Positions 33,512 through 46,534 of a stretch of DNA of 64,000 nucleotides are shown here, one piece after another. Under the pieces are notes generated by a model that had not been told where the DNA came from, ran no database searches, and was given only the letters and a program-made list of their open reading frames with translations. Position numbers and translations under genes: made by a program. Position 1 is the stretch's first letter, and every line of letters begins with the position of its first letter. Source of the stretch: Prosopocoilus inquinatus (Eukaryota; Arthropoda; Insecta; Coleoptera; Lucanidae); the NCBI GenBank assembly GCA_036172665.1, contig CM069870.1, forward strand, positions 27,874,001-27,938,000. The letters run 5' to 3'.

Positions 33512-34122
33512 ATATACTGGGTGTCTCACAACCTACGGAGAACATTGAAAGGGCACTGTATGAGATCAAAATAAAGCTTTTTTCTTAATTCGCTTGTAAC
33601 CGAAACCCAATAATAAGAAAGTTACAGCGGTTTAACTGTCTTCATTTCTTCTTTAATTTACACCTATGGCTTCTTAATTTATCTAAATTATATCACAAAC
33701 TGTAACTTTATTGTCAAATGAACTCTAAATTTATCGAAACCGCGATTCATAAAATGTCTATGTGAAACTATTTCCAAGTTTTGTTTTAATGAGTAGGCGG
33801 TGTACAGGAATACGAAAATCCGTTTTTGTGCATTAAAAGAAAAAATGAAATAGCCGCAACTTTTATGTGACTACATCTTTTTAGATAGTTGTTTCATGTG
33901 AAGGTGTGTTCAATTAACTCATAAATACTCCAAGTTTGAATTTAAAACTTGCAATATTACTCAAGGTAGTAATTTCTGTTTCTTAAGAAATTTTACTTTA
34001 AACTCTTGTAACTTTTTAGTTGTTTGTTTTTTTAATAAAAGTTTATTGGGAAAAAAGCTTTAATTTGATTTGCTCTAGCTGCCCTTTCAATCTCCTCCGT
34101 ACGTTATGAGACACCCAGTATA
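33512..34122. mobile_element. Foldback element with TATACTGGGTGTCTCA ends
   Basis: The left end ATATACTGGGTGTCTCACAA and the right end (reverse complement ATATACTGGGTGTCTCATAA) begin inverted arms that share TACGGAG, GATTGAAAGGGCA/ATTGAAAGGGCA and TAAAGCTTTTTTC. Similarity continues more weakly for about 150 bp. It is non-coding. Confidence 0.7.
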
Positions 34123-34707
34123 TCATTATAAACGAATTTTAAATATATATCCACTGACATTGTTACTCGTAATAGCCTTCATTTATGTTTGAGGTAATAA
34201 TAACAAAAAACTCCTATTTCATTTGCTACTACGCACAATATTATCATCAAAAATTGATATTGCAACAGGAAAACTTTTGTAAATACTTACCATTTCTTGC
34301 AGATTATCCCATTCGAAGAAGTTAACTGTATCCTGAAAATTACAAATTACCATAATAGCTGTATCGAATCCTCTACATTCTAAATTCTTCTAATTTTCAT
34401 GATAATTTATTATTCTGTAGAAAAAAATTACTTAAGCGTCTCTCGAACAGGTTTTCCTGCTTTGAAGATTTCATCTCTTGGCTACATTATCTTCATCGTC
34501 GTTTCACTAACGCTTGAAAAATCGTGTTACTTGTAGCTGTATCGTCTAAGTGAAAATTTTCTTTTTAAAAATAGAAAGAAGCAAAATAAATATTTGTTAA
34601 AAGGAAAGGAAACTTGATGGATTGCATTCAATGAGCGAATAAATTTATTTATTTATTTTCACAAATCATATTCCAGTTAAATAATGTAAGTAGTATATAA
34701 TTACCGA

Positions 34708-34885
34708 ACAGATAAAATAGCGACATCTTACTATCGCTTTTTGACCTGACATTGCAGTAGGATAGACAGATTGAAGCAGGATTTGCTCCTAATAAGTCCC
34801 CCATGCAAGGCGGCCATGCTTGCTGTCAAAGCATAATGAAAGTTTTCACTGCAATCAAAAATGATTTCTACAAAATTTTTATATA
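34708..34885 (+). repeat. Hammerhead-like repeat family 1, copy lacking the ribozyme core
   Basis: It starts GAACAGATAAAATAGCGACA, continues ATCGCTTTTTGACCTGACAT and TGCAGTAGGAT, and ends CACTGCAATCAAAAATGATT. The same 5' and 3' segments occur at 46535-46748, where a hammerhead-like core lies between them. Here that part is replaced or deleted. Confidence 0.55.
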
Positions 34886-34954
34886 ATTACCGTATTAAAT
34901 AACTGATACATTATATATAACTAAAACAAGGCGCTTTGTAGGTTCTTAAAAGCC

Positions 34955-35428
34955 AGTATAAAGATAAATACAGTAGCGGCGCATGTTTCAACGTGTCCAC
35001 TGTACGACTTATATGTGCGAAAAACTCTTCATACTTGCATTCATTGTATTAGAAGGAAACGCCTACGTGCGTAACAGAATTGCCTTTATAGTTTCTTTCA
35101 CATTTATAATCATGAAAATTTTATGGTTTATGTAACTTTTGAAAAGCCTGGCAAAACATGTTTAATTCATATCAATTATACCGCGGTTACTGCAAAATGA
35201 ACGTGTGCGTATTTGTAATGTTTTCAGTTACATAAACTACTTTTTATATCAGTCGACCAGAACTATAGTAGTTATTGCGTATCGTTTACACTTACACTCG
35301 GGTTTCGACAGGTTTATAGTTTTGCTTTTACAGCGAAGACGCGTTAAAGATTCGTACTTTTTATGCTTCATCGTATTAGTATTTCCTCGTATATTTAACG
35401 AGACCTCCAACCTAAATTTCGCCTAGAT
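34955..35428 (+). repeat. Dispersed repeat R3, copy 1
   Basis: It aligns with 51060-51606 (same strand) and 36345-36725 (opposite strand). Shared landmarks include CCAGTATAAAGATAAA, GCGGCG...TTTCAACG, AATTGCCTTTATA-TTTCTTTC, CAGTCGACCAGAACT and CCTCGTATATTTAACGA. No coding sequence is visible. Confidence 0.6.
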
Positions 35429-35699
35429 TTGTATATAAGTATATAACCGATGATTTAAATGGATTAATTTATTTACTGATGATGATACGTTGTCTTTTAA
35501 ATGATTTGAAAGTTTTTATCTACTGTAAAGAGGTCGTAAACCTGTTTAACGGTATGTTGTTTTTTTTGTTGGGAAAATGTATTTTGATTTAGAAATCGGA
35601 ACAATTTATATCGCAACTAATTCGTTTCAGGCGCTGCGATTTATATAAATTTATATAAAAGAATTAAAGCTTGTAGCATGTCAGCTCAGATTGCAGAGG

Positions 35700-35772
35700 G
35701 GCTCTCAAACATTCTCTGTACAGCTATTTCGACCCTAATTGGGGCTTCATCTGCAGAAGAATAGCTCGAGAA
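35700..35772 (-). ncRNA. Degenerate hammerhead-like module, family 1
   Basis: The minus strand reads CTCGAG, then CAGATGA (for CTGATGA), stem AGCCC-CAATT-AGGGT, then CGAAAT (for GAAAC), and TAGCTGTACAGAG. It has the same layout as the 46.6-kb module, with core changes that should abolish cleavage. Confidence 0.45.
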
Positions 35773-36344
35773 ATTCAAGTTCAAATTCTAAAGGTGCGTT
35801 TAGACTTGAGCACAAACGAGCTGAGCACACGCGCACGGCATTCGTTCGCGCTTACGAGCATTTATTTTCTGGCGCATGGGCTGATCCAGTTGTTCGCGTA
35901 CACGATGGATGACAAAATAGCAGCGGCTGTGTAATTGTGATTTATATTTTAATAAAAAAAGAAATTCGGACGAGACGTCGACTTTCGTCGCCTACATTTT
36001 ATAAGAGACAGACAAAATAAATTACTTTACTTATTATTTAGTGTCAGAGAGTTGTCATAAGTAATTTAAAAATTTTACCACAATCACTAAAACCGTCCCA
36101 AGAGACATTTTATCTTTTTTTTTGTGCTTCCGCACTGTCTAAATTTTCAATATTTAATTTGTTCACTAGCTCCTGGTAGGTCATTTTTTAAAAATTATAT
36201 TTTGCGTGCTTCGAATTCCATAAAATTGCAGTTTTTCATAATCTTGCAAAGCAACAAAGCTGTTTCATTGGTCCATTCCATGACTAATTGAAATTTAAAA
36301 ATCTTTTCTACGAGGGCTGTGTCGCGTGGCTTTCAATATGCGAC
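35773..36344. other. Non-coding stretch
   Basis: A GC-richer patch at 35790-35930 (GGTGCGTTTAGACTTGAGCA and on) may be a MITE end. No gene is seen. Confidence 0.35.
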
Positions 36345-36725
36345 TTTTTTCTCGTTCAAACTACGCAAAAATAATAAAGCAGTCGAAGCCCGAGAAGTCT
36401 ATGCGGCACACAGTAACCACTACCGTTCTGGTCGACTGGATATAAAAACTTGTTTACATAACCGATGAATTCCCAAATTCACATTCTTTTGCAGTGACGG
36501 CGCTATAATTGGTATGAATTATATGTATTATGACAGTCTTTTTAAAAGTTACATTAAAAAATTATAATGTTTTCATAATTAGTAGTTCGAAAGAAACTAT
36601 AAAGGCAATTATGTTACACACGTAATTTACATCAAAGGGTTACTTCTGATGCAATGAGCGCGAGGGTGAAAGTGCCTCGGGCATAAAAGCCATTCAGCGG
36701 CAACGTTGAAATCTACGCCGCTGCT
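36345..36725 (-). repeat. Dispersed repeat R3, copy 3 (inverted)
   Basis: The reverse complement matches 51060-51606, including AGCGGCGTAGATTTCAACGT, GAGGCACTTTCACCCTCGCG, TTACATCAAA-type and CAGTCGACCAGAACGGTAGT blocks. Its outer boundary also shares ATTAAGGGTC with the 51.06-kb copy. Confidence 0.6.
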
Positions 36726-37373
36726 TTGTGACCCTTAATGATAACATAACATTAAGTCCTAATTTATTCATCTCAATTTAACTTTAAGCTTCGCTTTATT
36801 CTCAGGGTAACAATGGTAAGAATCGGCTCTTAATCTAGAACATAAGCTTAATTTATTTTTATTTGCTAGGTCTATAAAAAATAAGGCATTATTCTAAAAA
36901 ACAAAAACTCAAAAAGTAGTTTTAGATAGTTTAGTATAAAATATTTTAGAAATTTTTCTTCAGTTTTTTTTTCCTCTTATTAATTTCGAGATATTCATGA
37001 TTCTAAATGACACCATAAGAATAAATTGTTTCTCTTTCTCAGAATAGAATATTATTAACGTACGCATTTTATTAATATTGCTAGCCAGCGTTTCTTTCGA
37101 AATAAATCTAAACTTTTCTCAAACTTAGCCTATACACACATAAAAATTTTTGGGATTAATTGTAATCTACCCATTTGGTGTTAAATATGGATAAAGTTTT
37201 ATCTGAAAAGTTGTTAATCTTCACCTAATTTGGAGTTATTGTTCTCTTTTTCCGACTAAATTGTATCTAAAAGTGACTGTTTACTCCAACAAGGATAAGC
37301 TTAACTCTGCTCTACTACATACGTTTAAATGGTATACATCCTAACTCCGTTTTTCGTAACTCCGCAAACGGAT

Positions 37374-37412
37374 GGACGCGAGGGAACACCGAAAAAGTGT
37401 TCCCTGGCGTCC
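37374..37412. repeat. Strong short hairpin
   Basis: GGACGC-G-AGGGAACAC and GTGTTCCCT-G-GCGTCC pair over 15 bp with one G:G mismatch around a 7-nt CGAAAAA loop. It is GC-rich in an AT-rich setting. Confidence 0.7.
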
Positions 37413-40400
37413 AAAAAGTGTTAGAATTAACTCCAGATTTTTATTAGTGCACGTGAGACAGAGTCTCTGCCTGTTATTCAATGCAAAATACAAAATTTAT
37501 TCCGTCATTCAATTTACCGGATTTTAATTTAAATAAAGTGTAACTGAAGCATCCACGACCGGTAAGGGTGAGTTTGAACAACGTATTATTGTTAACAAAG
37601 TTTTTAGAAGTAAACTAACCTTTTAATGTAGATCTGCACTTCTCTCTTTCATATTCTAGTTTTATTCAAGTTTATGCTAATTGTTAAATTTAATTAATGA
37701 ATTAATTAAATTAGTATCGCATATTCCTTGAATGTATTGTTTTGTTATTGTACGAACATTTCTCGTAAAGTGGAATATATTTTGTTAATTAAAGATTCAG
37801 ATTTTTATTTGAATTACTATAAGGAAGGTCTATTAAGTGAGCGGAGAAAGAGATAAGGATTGGACCATTTTCGACAAATCCCAAAAATATAAGTAGACGC
37901 CATTCGAGCAATTCGTGAAAAACGATTTGGAAATCGATTTCTGGCTTTCCACGCTAAAACCAGGGCGCTATTAACAAAGAAATCGAAATTCAACATTGTA
38001 CGGATCGTCAAGAGAATTGGGGATAAAAGGAGTTGAAAACTCCCATCCAACTCCCGTCCGCACAATACAAAATCTTGCATATTGTCATAAGGTCTGATAT
38101 TACAAAAATAAAAATAAAGGGTTGTTCACGTTGAGCTTAATAGAGAAGATAAAGTTCACTGTAAAAGTGTGAAATAATAAATAAAGTAACAATAATAAAT
38201 CATTTGAGTATTTGTGTCACGTTGTCAACATAAACACAAGGTGAATTACTGGCACAAAATTTACTTTTATGTAAACATTGCCATTTTTGTAATATAAAAT
38301 AAACTTTGATCGCAGGAAAAAATATGAGAGCACATTTCTATGTAAACAAGAAAGAGTACTAATAAAATATAATGATTCAATTTCCTGACTAGGTGTTTTA
38401 ATAAAATCATGTCGGATATGAAATTTTAATATTAAGTAAGCGCGAACAGACCTTAAAATTTTATTAAAAACACAGCTCGTCGTATCTGTGCATTCAATTT
38501 TACATTCAAATTCGTGAATTATGAATTTTAAGTGTGCAAGATATATGTAAATGAGATCTAAAATAACCGCCGTACATTTGTAAGCCAAGTGCTTTGTAGG
38601 AGCAACAATATGCTTGGAACTTATGATTTAAAGTACTTGGGAGCAGGCATTTTCATAATCCAATTTGTCGCGCTATAATGTTAATTAAATTGCGCTTACA
38701 AATTAGATTTACTCTAAATTAATGGCAGAGTGTCAATCAAAACCTACGTTTTCGCAGATCTAATGGATGTGGGCGATGCGGGTTTACTGACATTTCTTTC
38801 TTGTTAAATCTTGCCGCTTTTAATAATAAATAAATAAGTAACAGAAATTTACTTGTAAATTATTTCAGTAGAAATGTTCAACAAATTTTGCCAAAAAGTT
38901 AAAATAGACATAAAATTATAATTTTAGGGTTACTTAAAATAACAGAGTGTATTCCATTCAGATACGTGATTTCAAAGTAATAAACGAGCTCTAAGAAAAA
39001 CGTATTTTCATTATCCGAGTCCTTTCGAGTAGTGTTAGTTCTATCAATAAAGTTTACGACTCCTATCTCTCAAAAACTTCTCGGAGTGCTTTTCTCTCAA
39101 ATGTTTCAGACTGAATATTATTTTGATAGCATTGTTGACATTATCAAAAGGAAAGGCGGTCTCCATCCACCGAGTTGCTCCGGTTCTACCAAAACATTTT
39201 CATAAATTCAATTAGTAATTAAAAGGAAAAAAAAGCTTCTCTTTGTAAAGAAAGAAACCGGAGTAATTGTAATTCTTCATGCACCGCCGTCCACCGATTG
39301 TTGCTATATTTGGACTGTAAGGCGACCGCTGTTAAATTTTAATAAATCCCATACGGTCCGAACTTGTTGTTGTGGGAGTGTAATAATTAGATTATTTTTG
39401 CTGGTTTCATTTAATTAGTTGATGTGCAAATCTGACGGCACGTATTTCTATTAATAAATTACTTTGGCTTGTTGGTTGAATTTCGAAACCAATTTATGTA
39501 ACCAATGATTAATTGGAAATCAATTACGGATGTGAATTCCAAACCGAGTATATTTACTACTCATTAAAATGGCTAGAAAATTTATTAATCTTAATTGCGG
39601 AACAATTATTTTTTTTCAAATTATATATTTTTAATACAATTTATTATGTTGTAATGTTTTATAATTATATAAGAAGGACCGAACGACCTTGTCCTAAGCA
39701 TTGCTTCGTATAATTATAAGACGAGAAGCTATTAGTAAAAGAAGTTTGTAAATCGACTTCCTAAACACAAAAAAAAATCTTTACGATCCTATTTCTGAAA
39801 GTATTTTTAGATTGATAATGGATTTAAAGGTCGAAACAAAAATATTTCAGGTCATACGGCAGTTAAGCGTAAATTGCAAATTTGTAACACTAATCATAAG
39901 TGCTTCTATTTTATTTTGCTATTAGGTTGAATTTAAAGAAAAATAAAAAATAAAAACGTGCAGTTACAAAGTTTACAAGGAAATTATACAAGAAGAAACA
40001 TACGAAATGAAGTTTATTCTGAAAATTAAATCTGTTTCCTTTTTACAGTCCGCTGTCGCCGTTGCAGCATAATTTACACCTTTTAAAACGAGCGTTTGCT
40101 CTCTAAAACGTCTTTGCATTCTGTACATTAAAATTCTGAATACATTACCAATGAGTTAGAAAACATGCACGCTAATGCACTCGGTACACCGTCCAATAAA
40201 GTATTTATAAAGTGCATAAAACCGATCGAAATGCTTGACACAAGGTCAGCTGCATGAAATTCTGAAAGCATCTCTTTTCTCATGGCGAAGGCAAAACGGG
40301 TAGAAAATCCTAGATACCTATAAACAGCTCCGCACGATGCTAATCTATGTATGTGCATGTGAACTTTCTTCTTTCACTACGCCCGTAATGACCTGTGCAA

Positions 40401-41964
40401 GGTTAATTAGAAGAGCGCCTGACTTTTTATTTCTGTTAAATGTGTATGCACACGAGATGATTTTTTTTTATAATTACTCGAAAAGCACTGAACTACTACT
40501 GATAAATGAAGGCTTGCTTAATTTAAAACGATGCAGCTTGCATTTAGTTAAATAAGCCGTGACTGAGGTATTCGTATAATCTTATGTTAAGGACTATTAA
40601 CTGAAAACGCTACATTGAGAAACATTGAAATTAGAAAAACAAGAAAATTATAAATAATCGGCGTTGGATGCTCTAGTGCAGAGCAAAAGATATGATGTAA
40701 TATTATGGAAATGTACCTTCTGTTTCACTGAAACTCAAGAAACGGTAGAGACAGATTAGGCTATATTACAAAATAGAAGATATAAAACGAAACCGTTCTA
40801 CCCAATCGATTCAAACTTACTTAAAAATTAATGATTGTATTTCATTTCAGTTATTCAATTAGCGATCAGTGATAAGTAAGTAAATGAGTTTCTCTTTCCA
40901 TATCCTCTGATCAAGCTGGTTTCTACAATCAAAAATCCTTTTGATATGATGATTTTAATGACAAAACCTCGTTTCTTTAAGAAACTGTTCACTTTAAAAT
41001 CAGTTCAGTTCAAAAACAAATCATTGTGACTTTGGATGAAGTGAATTTAAATGGAGGTCGGATAATATCACAACTAATTTACTGTATATTCTGCGTATAA
41101 ATATCAGAGGATCGAGCAAAATATATGCGCAAACGTTTTCAAGTTGAAACGAAAGAACTTATGACATAAATGTTGAATTTGAATTGCTTAGGAGCAGCTA
41201 TAACTTTCCTGTAACTCAGAATGATAACAAATAAATATGTTTATTATCCGATTCGAATTGTTTTTTTTAAAGGAAATTCTGATGAAAATTTTACAATAAA
41301 TTTAAATTCTCGAGGCTTACTACAATTTTTGTTTCTATGTCAAAAACAACGAAAATTGAATAAAAAAAAGCTTTGTACGTCACTGCACCCCAGAGATGTT
41401 TGTTTTTTTAAATTTGTGGTGGGTGCCCAACGGGGTCTTAAGTCATCGTCTTGTCGACATCTCAGGAGTGGGAGTATATTTTGTGTGAGTAAAGTGTTCC
41501 ATGGCTGACTTCCATGGTTACTTCCAAGCCTCCTCGCCACTGAAGGGGAAGCAGTGTCGAACTGTATCATCAACACTGAAGGATACCTGAAGTGAATACC
41601 GACCACCCCCGAGAAATATCTCGAGCGTAGTTCGTTTTATAATTAAAAGATTTATGTCAAAGTTAATGCTGGGTAATTTGTTAAAAAAATTCAAAGCAGC
41701 CCTCGCGAAAATAAATGCAGGACAGCTTAAGTTAATCTAATATGGTGATTATTACGTTTTGGAATTTTGGATATATTTGGTGGTAAGAAAAAATAAAGTT
41801 ATTTCCTTAATGAATGCATCGCACCGCTGTAACCGGTCGTACGAATCAGTTCCTCTTAACCGACCCTTAAAATAACGCCGCATTATCCGATCCTGATAAT
41901 TCCTAGAAGTTAAAATCATGTTTTTGTTATCTCATTGAATAAATAATTGAAATTTACTTAACAA
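37413..41964. other. Long non-coding stretch
   Basis: Frames at 37817-38080 (-), 38217-38588 (-) and 41340-41606 (-) were inspected. None resembles a known protein. The 41380-41640 patch is GC-richer and could be a retroelement piece. No RNA gene or TE with clear ends is seen. Confidence 0.4.
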
Positions 41965-42208
41965 TGGGCCGTATTCTCATCTTATGATTAAAGTTGTCTT
42001 TAACTTAAATTGTGATGAAAATAAACAAGAGAGGACATAGCTTTATGTCAGTTTAGTGTGTAAGAGAGTCACGCATCTATTTTCCATGGCAACGTTTATT
42101 CATTACTGTCTTACTCATGAAATTGGCGTAAAGCTATAGCGTGTCTGGTTTACTTTAATCACAATTTTAGGTAGAGATCACTTTAATCATGAGATGAGAA
42201 TATGGATC
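41965..42208. mobile_element. MITE with GTATTCTCATCT..ATGATTAAAG ends
   Basis: The left TGGGCCGTATTCTCATCTTA-TGATTAAAG and the right end (reverse complement TGATCCATATTCTCATCTCA-TGATTAAAG) match for about 70 bp. A solo end is at about 30876-30917. It is non-coding. Confidence 0.7.
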
Positions 42209-42214
42209 AAATTA

Positions 42215-43560
42215 TTTTTTTAATAATAATAATATTAATGGTTTATTAGCCATTGTTACAAGTATAATTAATTAGTTACAAAGTAATATAACATATGAAC
42301 ATAAAAGTGAAATTAAATTTCAAATTGATAACTCAAAATGGCTAAAAGGTTTTGGATCAGTAGTTTAGATCACACTGCTCTTCCTCCAAAATCTTTAAAA
42401 TTAAATTTAAGACCCTGAGAAATGACAAATGGCATCTCACAATTAAAACAATTAAATTAAACTCAATTCAATTACAAGAAAAGAAAAAAAGATAACAGTA
42501 TCTATTGTAACACAGTTGCGATTTAAAAAATACTCCAACTCAGTTTGAATTTTGGAAGCTTGAAACAGAAACAATTCAGTTAAATTAAACATTATGTAAA
42601 CGTTGACGGAATTGTCTCCTGAAAGAAGAAATCGAACATAATTTTAGCGAGTTAGGAAGCTTATTATAGAACCCAGCAATGTTATAAGAAAATTATCTTT
42701 GAAAAATAGATGTACGGTACGAAGGAGGGGTTAGCAACCCTTTATTTCGAATATTAATGTTGTGTACATCAGTTCTATAAGTAACTCTTTCGTAAAGATA
42801 CTGCGTCTTGTTATTGATAATTTTATAAAAAAATACTGCAGATGAAGTTCACGTCTCTTAAGCATATTTAACCAGCGAGCCAAATCGAAAGTGTGTGAAA
42901 TATGGTCCCTGCCCTTCAGTCCATAAATAAAACGTAAGCACAAGTTTTGTACTCGTTGAATCTTTCTGACATCACAAAGCATTTTGCGCAAATTTTCGTT
43001 TAAGAAATCTTTGCTGCCATATAAAAATTTAAGTCTACCATACACTTTTTGAAGTAATTTACTAAGACGTACTTTGAATCTTAAATCCGAATCACAGTAA
43101 AGGCCAAGATTTCTATCACAATCTACCAAATTCAGCGAAGAGTTATTTAATTGAATATTAATGTAATTCATAGCAGTTAAACGAGATTTTATCCTGCCAA
43201 AAACCAAGACAAATGATTTGTCAGGATTGATTGTAAGACAGTGTTCCGAAGCAACTATATACAGTTTTTCTAAGTCCGAATTAACTTCTGCCACGCCATT
43301 AACAATGTTTGATTGGTCAAAGCAGTGATACAGTTGAGTGTCATCAGCCTATAAGTGGCATTTGCAAAACTGAACAGTTTTGAAGATAAAACTCGTATAA
43401 ATACAAAGAGGAAAGGCCCAAGAATACTGCCTTGTGCTACAACAGAGCGAATTGGTAATGTCTCTGAAACATTATTATCAAGCGTAACACTTTGTCGTCT
43501 TCCATGCAAGTAGTTCTCAAAAAATAATTTAGCATCATTTTTATTACTACTTAAAGTGAT
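42215..43560 (-). pseudogene. CR1-like LINE, 5'-truncated and frameshifted
   Basis: On the minus strand the reverse transcriptase palm and thumb are readable. FFENYLHGRRQSV, then VVAQGSILGPFLFVFI (motif PQGSxLGP, here AQGS), then after a frame break ADDTQLYHCF (catalytic YADD with the Tyr codon turned to TAG near 43350), INPDKSFVLVFGR, LGLYCDSDLRFK, IQRVQNLCLRFIYGLKGRDH and FYNKLPNSL. The coding part ends near 42590. A 3' untranslated region follows, ending at a GCTAATAAACCATTAATATT(ATT)n tail near 42220. The endonuclease and 5' part are missing, as usual for LINEs. Frame breaks make it dead. Confidence 0.75.
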
Positions 43561-43960
43561 TTCTCTGTAAATTTATGGATCCCCGCTAGTGGCTGTTGTT
43601 GTAGCAGAAATATATTAGGACATAATCATTTGTATCCTGAAAAGTCACAATCGACCGTTCAATTCTTTAGTAAAATTGACATTCTGACTTCCAACTTTCA
43701 CCAATTAATTTAGGTTATTTACATCAAAGGGAACAACTTACCAGGATTAGCAAACTTTACTGAACCCAGGCCAAGAACAATCCAAGAGTTTGTCTCGCTC
43801 TGTGTCGCTCAACATGACTTGCTCGATATTCGCCCTTGAAGCAGTGCTTCAAGAAAATGTGGATAAACAGTTTGCCAAAAGTATTGCTAGTGCGTAAGTA
43901 CGCTTTAAATATAAATGCAAATAAAAAGATTCTATAATCTGACCTAGGGCCGCTAGATTT

Positions 43961-44202
43961 GTCTGACATTTAATATGACGGAGAAGGTTCGGAAGCATAA
44001 CGTCTGATCCGTCATTTTGCCAATCTCGGTGTCATTTACGAAACAGCAATACTATGATGTATTCTTTCTAACCCACGGGAAAAATCTTATCAAGTTAGGT
44101 CAGTCTTCAAATATCTGCCACGTTTTATTTATTTAAATCTGACATTACTAACGAAATGATGTTGTGCTTCCGAACCCTATCCGACATGATAAATGTCAGT
44201 CT
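43961..44202. repeat. Foldback repeat with arms of about 44 bp
   Basis: The left arm GTCTGACATTTAATATGACG-GA and the right arm (reverse complement ACTGACATTTATCATGTCGG) share GGTTCGGAAGCA(T/C)AAC(G/A)TC. It looks MITE-like. Confidence 0.5.
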
Positions 44203-46534
44203 CATCAGATCAAACATTTAAGCAAATGCCAGCTTGGAAAATTCTGAACCTGCGGTCAAGTTTTAAACAATTTTACTCTTAACAGTTTCACCAACAACTG
44301 GTCAACTGTTTCCCAACGATGAATGCTTAGTCTGGACGCACCATACCCAGATCAATATCAGTTATTCTTTTCTTGTGTGAAAACTTGAATTGGTTTTCCC
44401 GGTCTTTTTTTAATTTATGAAATATTATGACGATTGTTAAGAATGTGCAGCTTTAATCAGGGTGCCTTTGGTTGAAAATACCCGCAAGTTTCTATTCTAT
44501 TGACGTCTTATAATAAAATTGTTCACATGCATAGGTATATTAAAAAAATATCAATTTTATCTTGTAAAGATAATAACTGAATGAATTTTTTCTCCCTCTT
44601 TAATTTATTTATTTTCAAAAATAAGTAAGAAAATTAAAAAAAAAGTGTTTTTCAAAACATAATCTAAGTGAGCTGTGAGAAAATTAAGTGCTATTAGCTA
44701 TTAGTCACAATTACATGACACCTAACGTTGAATAAAGTTGAATAAATAAAATTCTAAAAACAAATGCAGTGTAAGTTAAACCAAGGCGATTCGAATCGCA
44801 GTGAATTGAATTAGAATGAAAAAAGAATTCAAGTATGCAATTATTGAAAAAAAGAAATCGGAATTTTTTTTTGCTATAACTTCCGAACCCGATGGAAATT
44901 TCGCAACCTCAAAGCAGTTTGTAACTTCTCAAATGCTTAGGAATAATTCATCTAATTTAACCGAATTCGTAACTCTTATAACAAGCGAGATCCCCATGTT
45001 GGAAATGTTATTTGGGACAGACTGTATAACGAACCGGTAAATAAAATAAAATAATTTTCTTCAAATATCACCCACGTTTTATGCACTTACATATTCAACC
45101 ACTCCATCATTTGATAAATGCATCTGCAACTGATATAATGCCTTTTGAGATGTTATTGATGCATTTCTACAAGGTTTGTTGGAAAATATAAAATTAGTTC
45201 CTTAATTATTCCTGTTAAATAAAGCTGAACAATGTTTTGACAATTTAGTATGTACTCCCATATGTATACTACTTCAGAGTTATCTAAAGCCGAATGCTTA
45301 TCTAACTAGATGCCCAGAATGTGCCAATTTTCTTTCAAATATCTCAAAAAAGAAGCAAAATATTGCAATTGCATACGAATTATTACTGCTCGTTTCATTT
45401 TTCAAAATATGAATGACACCATTTTCCTCGAAACAAAGTATTTTTGAACATTTCTTATTCAAGAATGTCCCAATACTTTTAGTTCTATCGATTCTTAAAA
45501 TTACAGTGATAAAACATGAATCAATCTGTTTATATCTTTGTGAAAGGAATAACAAAGAATTTCGTATAAAGTAGATCGATATACAATGTAAAAGGATATA
45601 AATTCAGAATAATTGTGCCATTCGCATTTCTATAACAAGTTCATGTAAAATTACTTTTTCCAAATTTGTTATCTCTGCACATACCACCTGAATTTACCGA
45701 CAAATGCTTTAAAATAGAAAAAGTTCGGACTGCTCTTGGCAACGCGGTAATCGTGTGCGAATTAGAGATAAGCGGGAACTGTGCCCTTTAAATCACAGTT
45801 GGCTGTGTTGTTATCGCGAATTGAGAGATTTGTCGTTACTGCTATGGTTTCGAAGCAAACATCAATAATCTAATTCATTTGTTTATTTTGTTCGCGTTCC
45901 AGTTTGTAAGGATAATTGAACGTTTGTGATATTTTACGCGGTCGTAATTAATTTGTTTCGGTCCTCTGTTACAGAATGATATAAATGACCACAGTATAGT
46001 ATTTCACAATCAATACTGAATATGAAATTTATTAGCAAATAATAAACAATACAGATCAGCAATAATTATCATCGGTTTCCAGGCAAATAAATCTTTTAAT
46101 TTGTATATTTTTGACTGTATAAAACTTCTTCGTATTATTGCATTAAATTATTTTTCATAATCTTTTTAATCCCCTTGTACGACTATAGAAGAAATTTGAA
46201 CAGATTTTTTTTTTTAAGTTGGAGATTTTAAAAAATGAACTTACCTCAGGTCAATGAAGTTTTAATTTTAACAAAACAGTTAGTTCCAGTGATTCTATTG
46301 TAAATTCAGAATATGTTGTTCAACATCATTAATTTTTCAACACGTCGCGTCGGAAACAAGTGTTCGCTGTGCTTTAAAGATTTTGGAGCTTTTTTGTTTC
46401 TGTTAATTGTTTGTGTTTATCAAAATATTATTTAGTCACTATTATAAATATCTTATTTTTCTGCTAGTTCTTTCACATTATAGTCATTCTTACGAGGGAG
46501 GTCTCCCAGCCTGAAAATTAAACAAAAAACTGTG
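44203..46534. other. Non-coding stretch
   Basis: The plus frame at 44816-45040 and the minus frame at 45298-45555 resemble nothing known. The string GGGACAGACTGTATA near 45013 looks like a repeat end. No gene is seen. Confidence 0.4.

Noticed and set aside
37817..38080. Minus-strand frame of 87 residues with Arg-rich part
   Set aside because: No recognisable family. The plus strand is also readable in parts, so it stays unassigned.
38217..38588. Minus-strand frame of 123 residues
   Set aside because: The longest such frame in the area, but it is AT-driven, with no domain, no splice signals and no codon pattern.
44816..45040. Plus-strand frame ending near a GGGACAGACTGTATA string
   Set aside because: The terminal string looks like a repeat end and the frame has no family resemblance.
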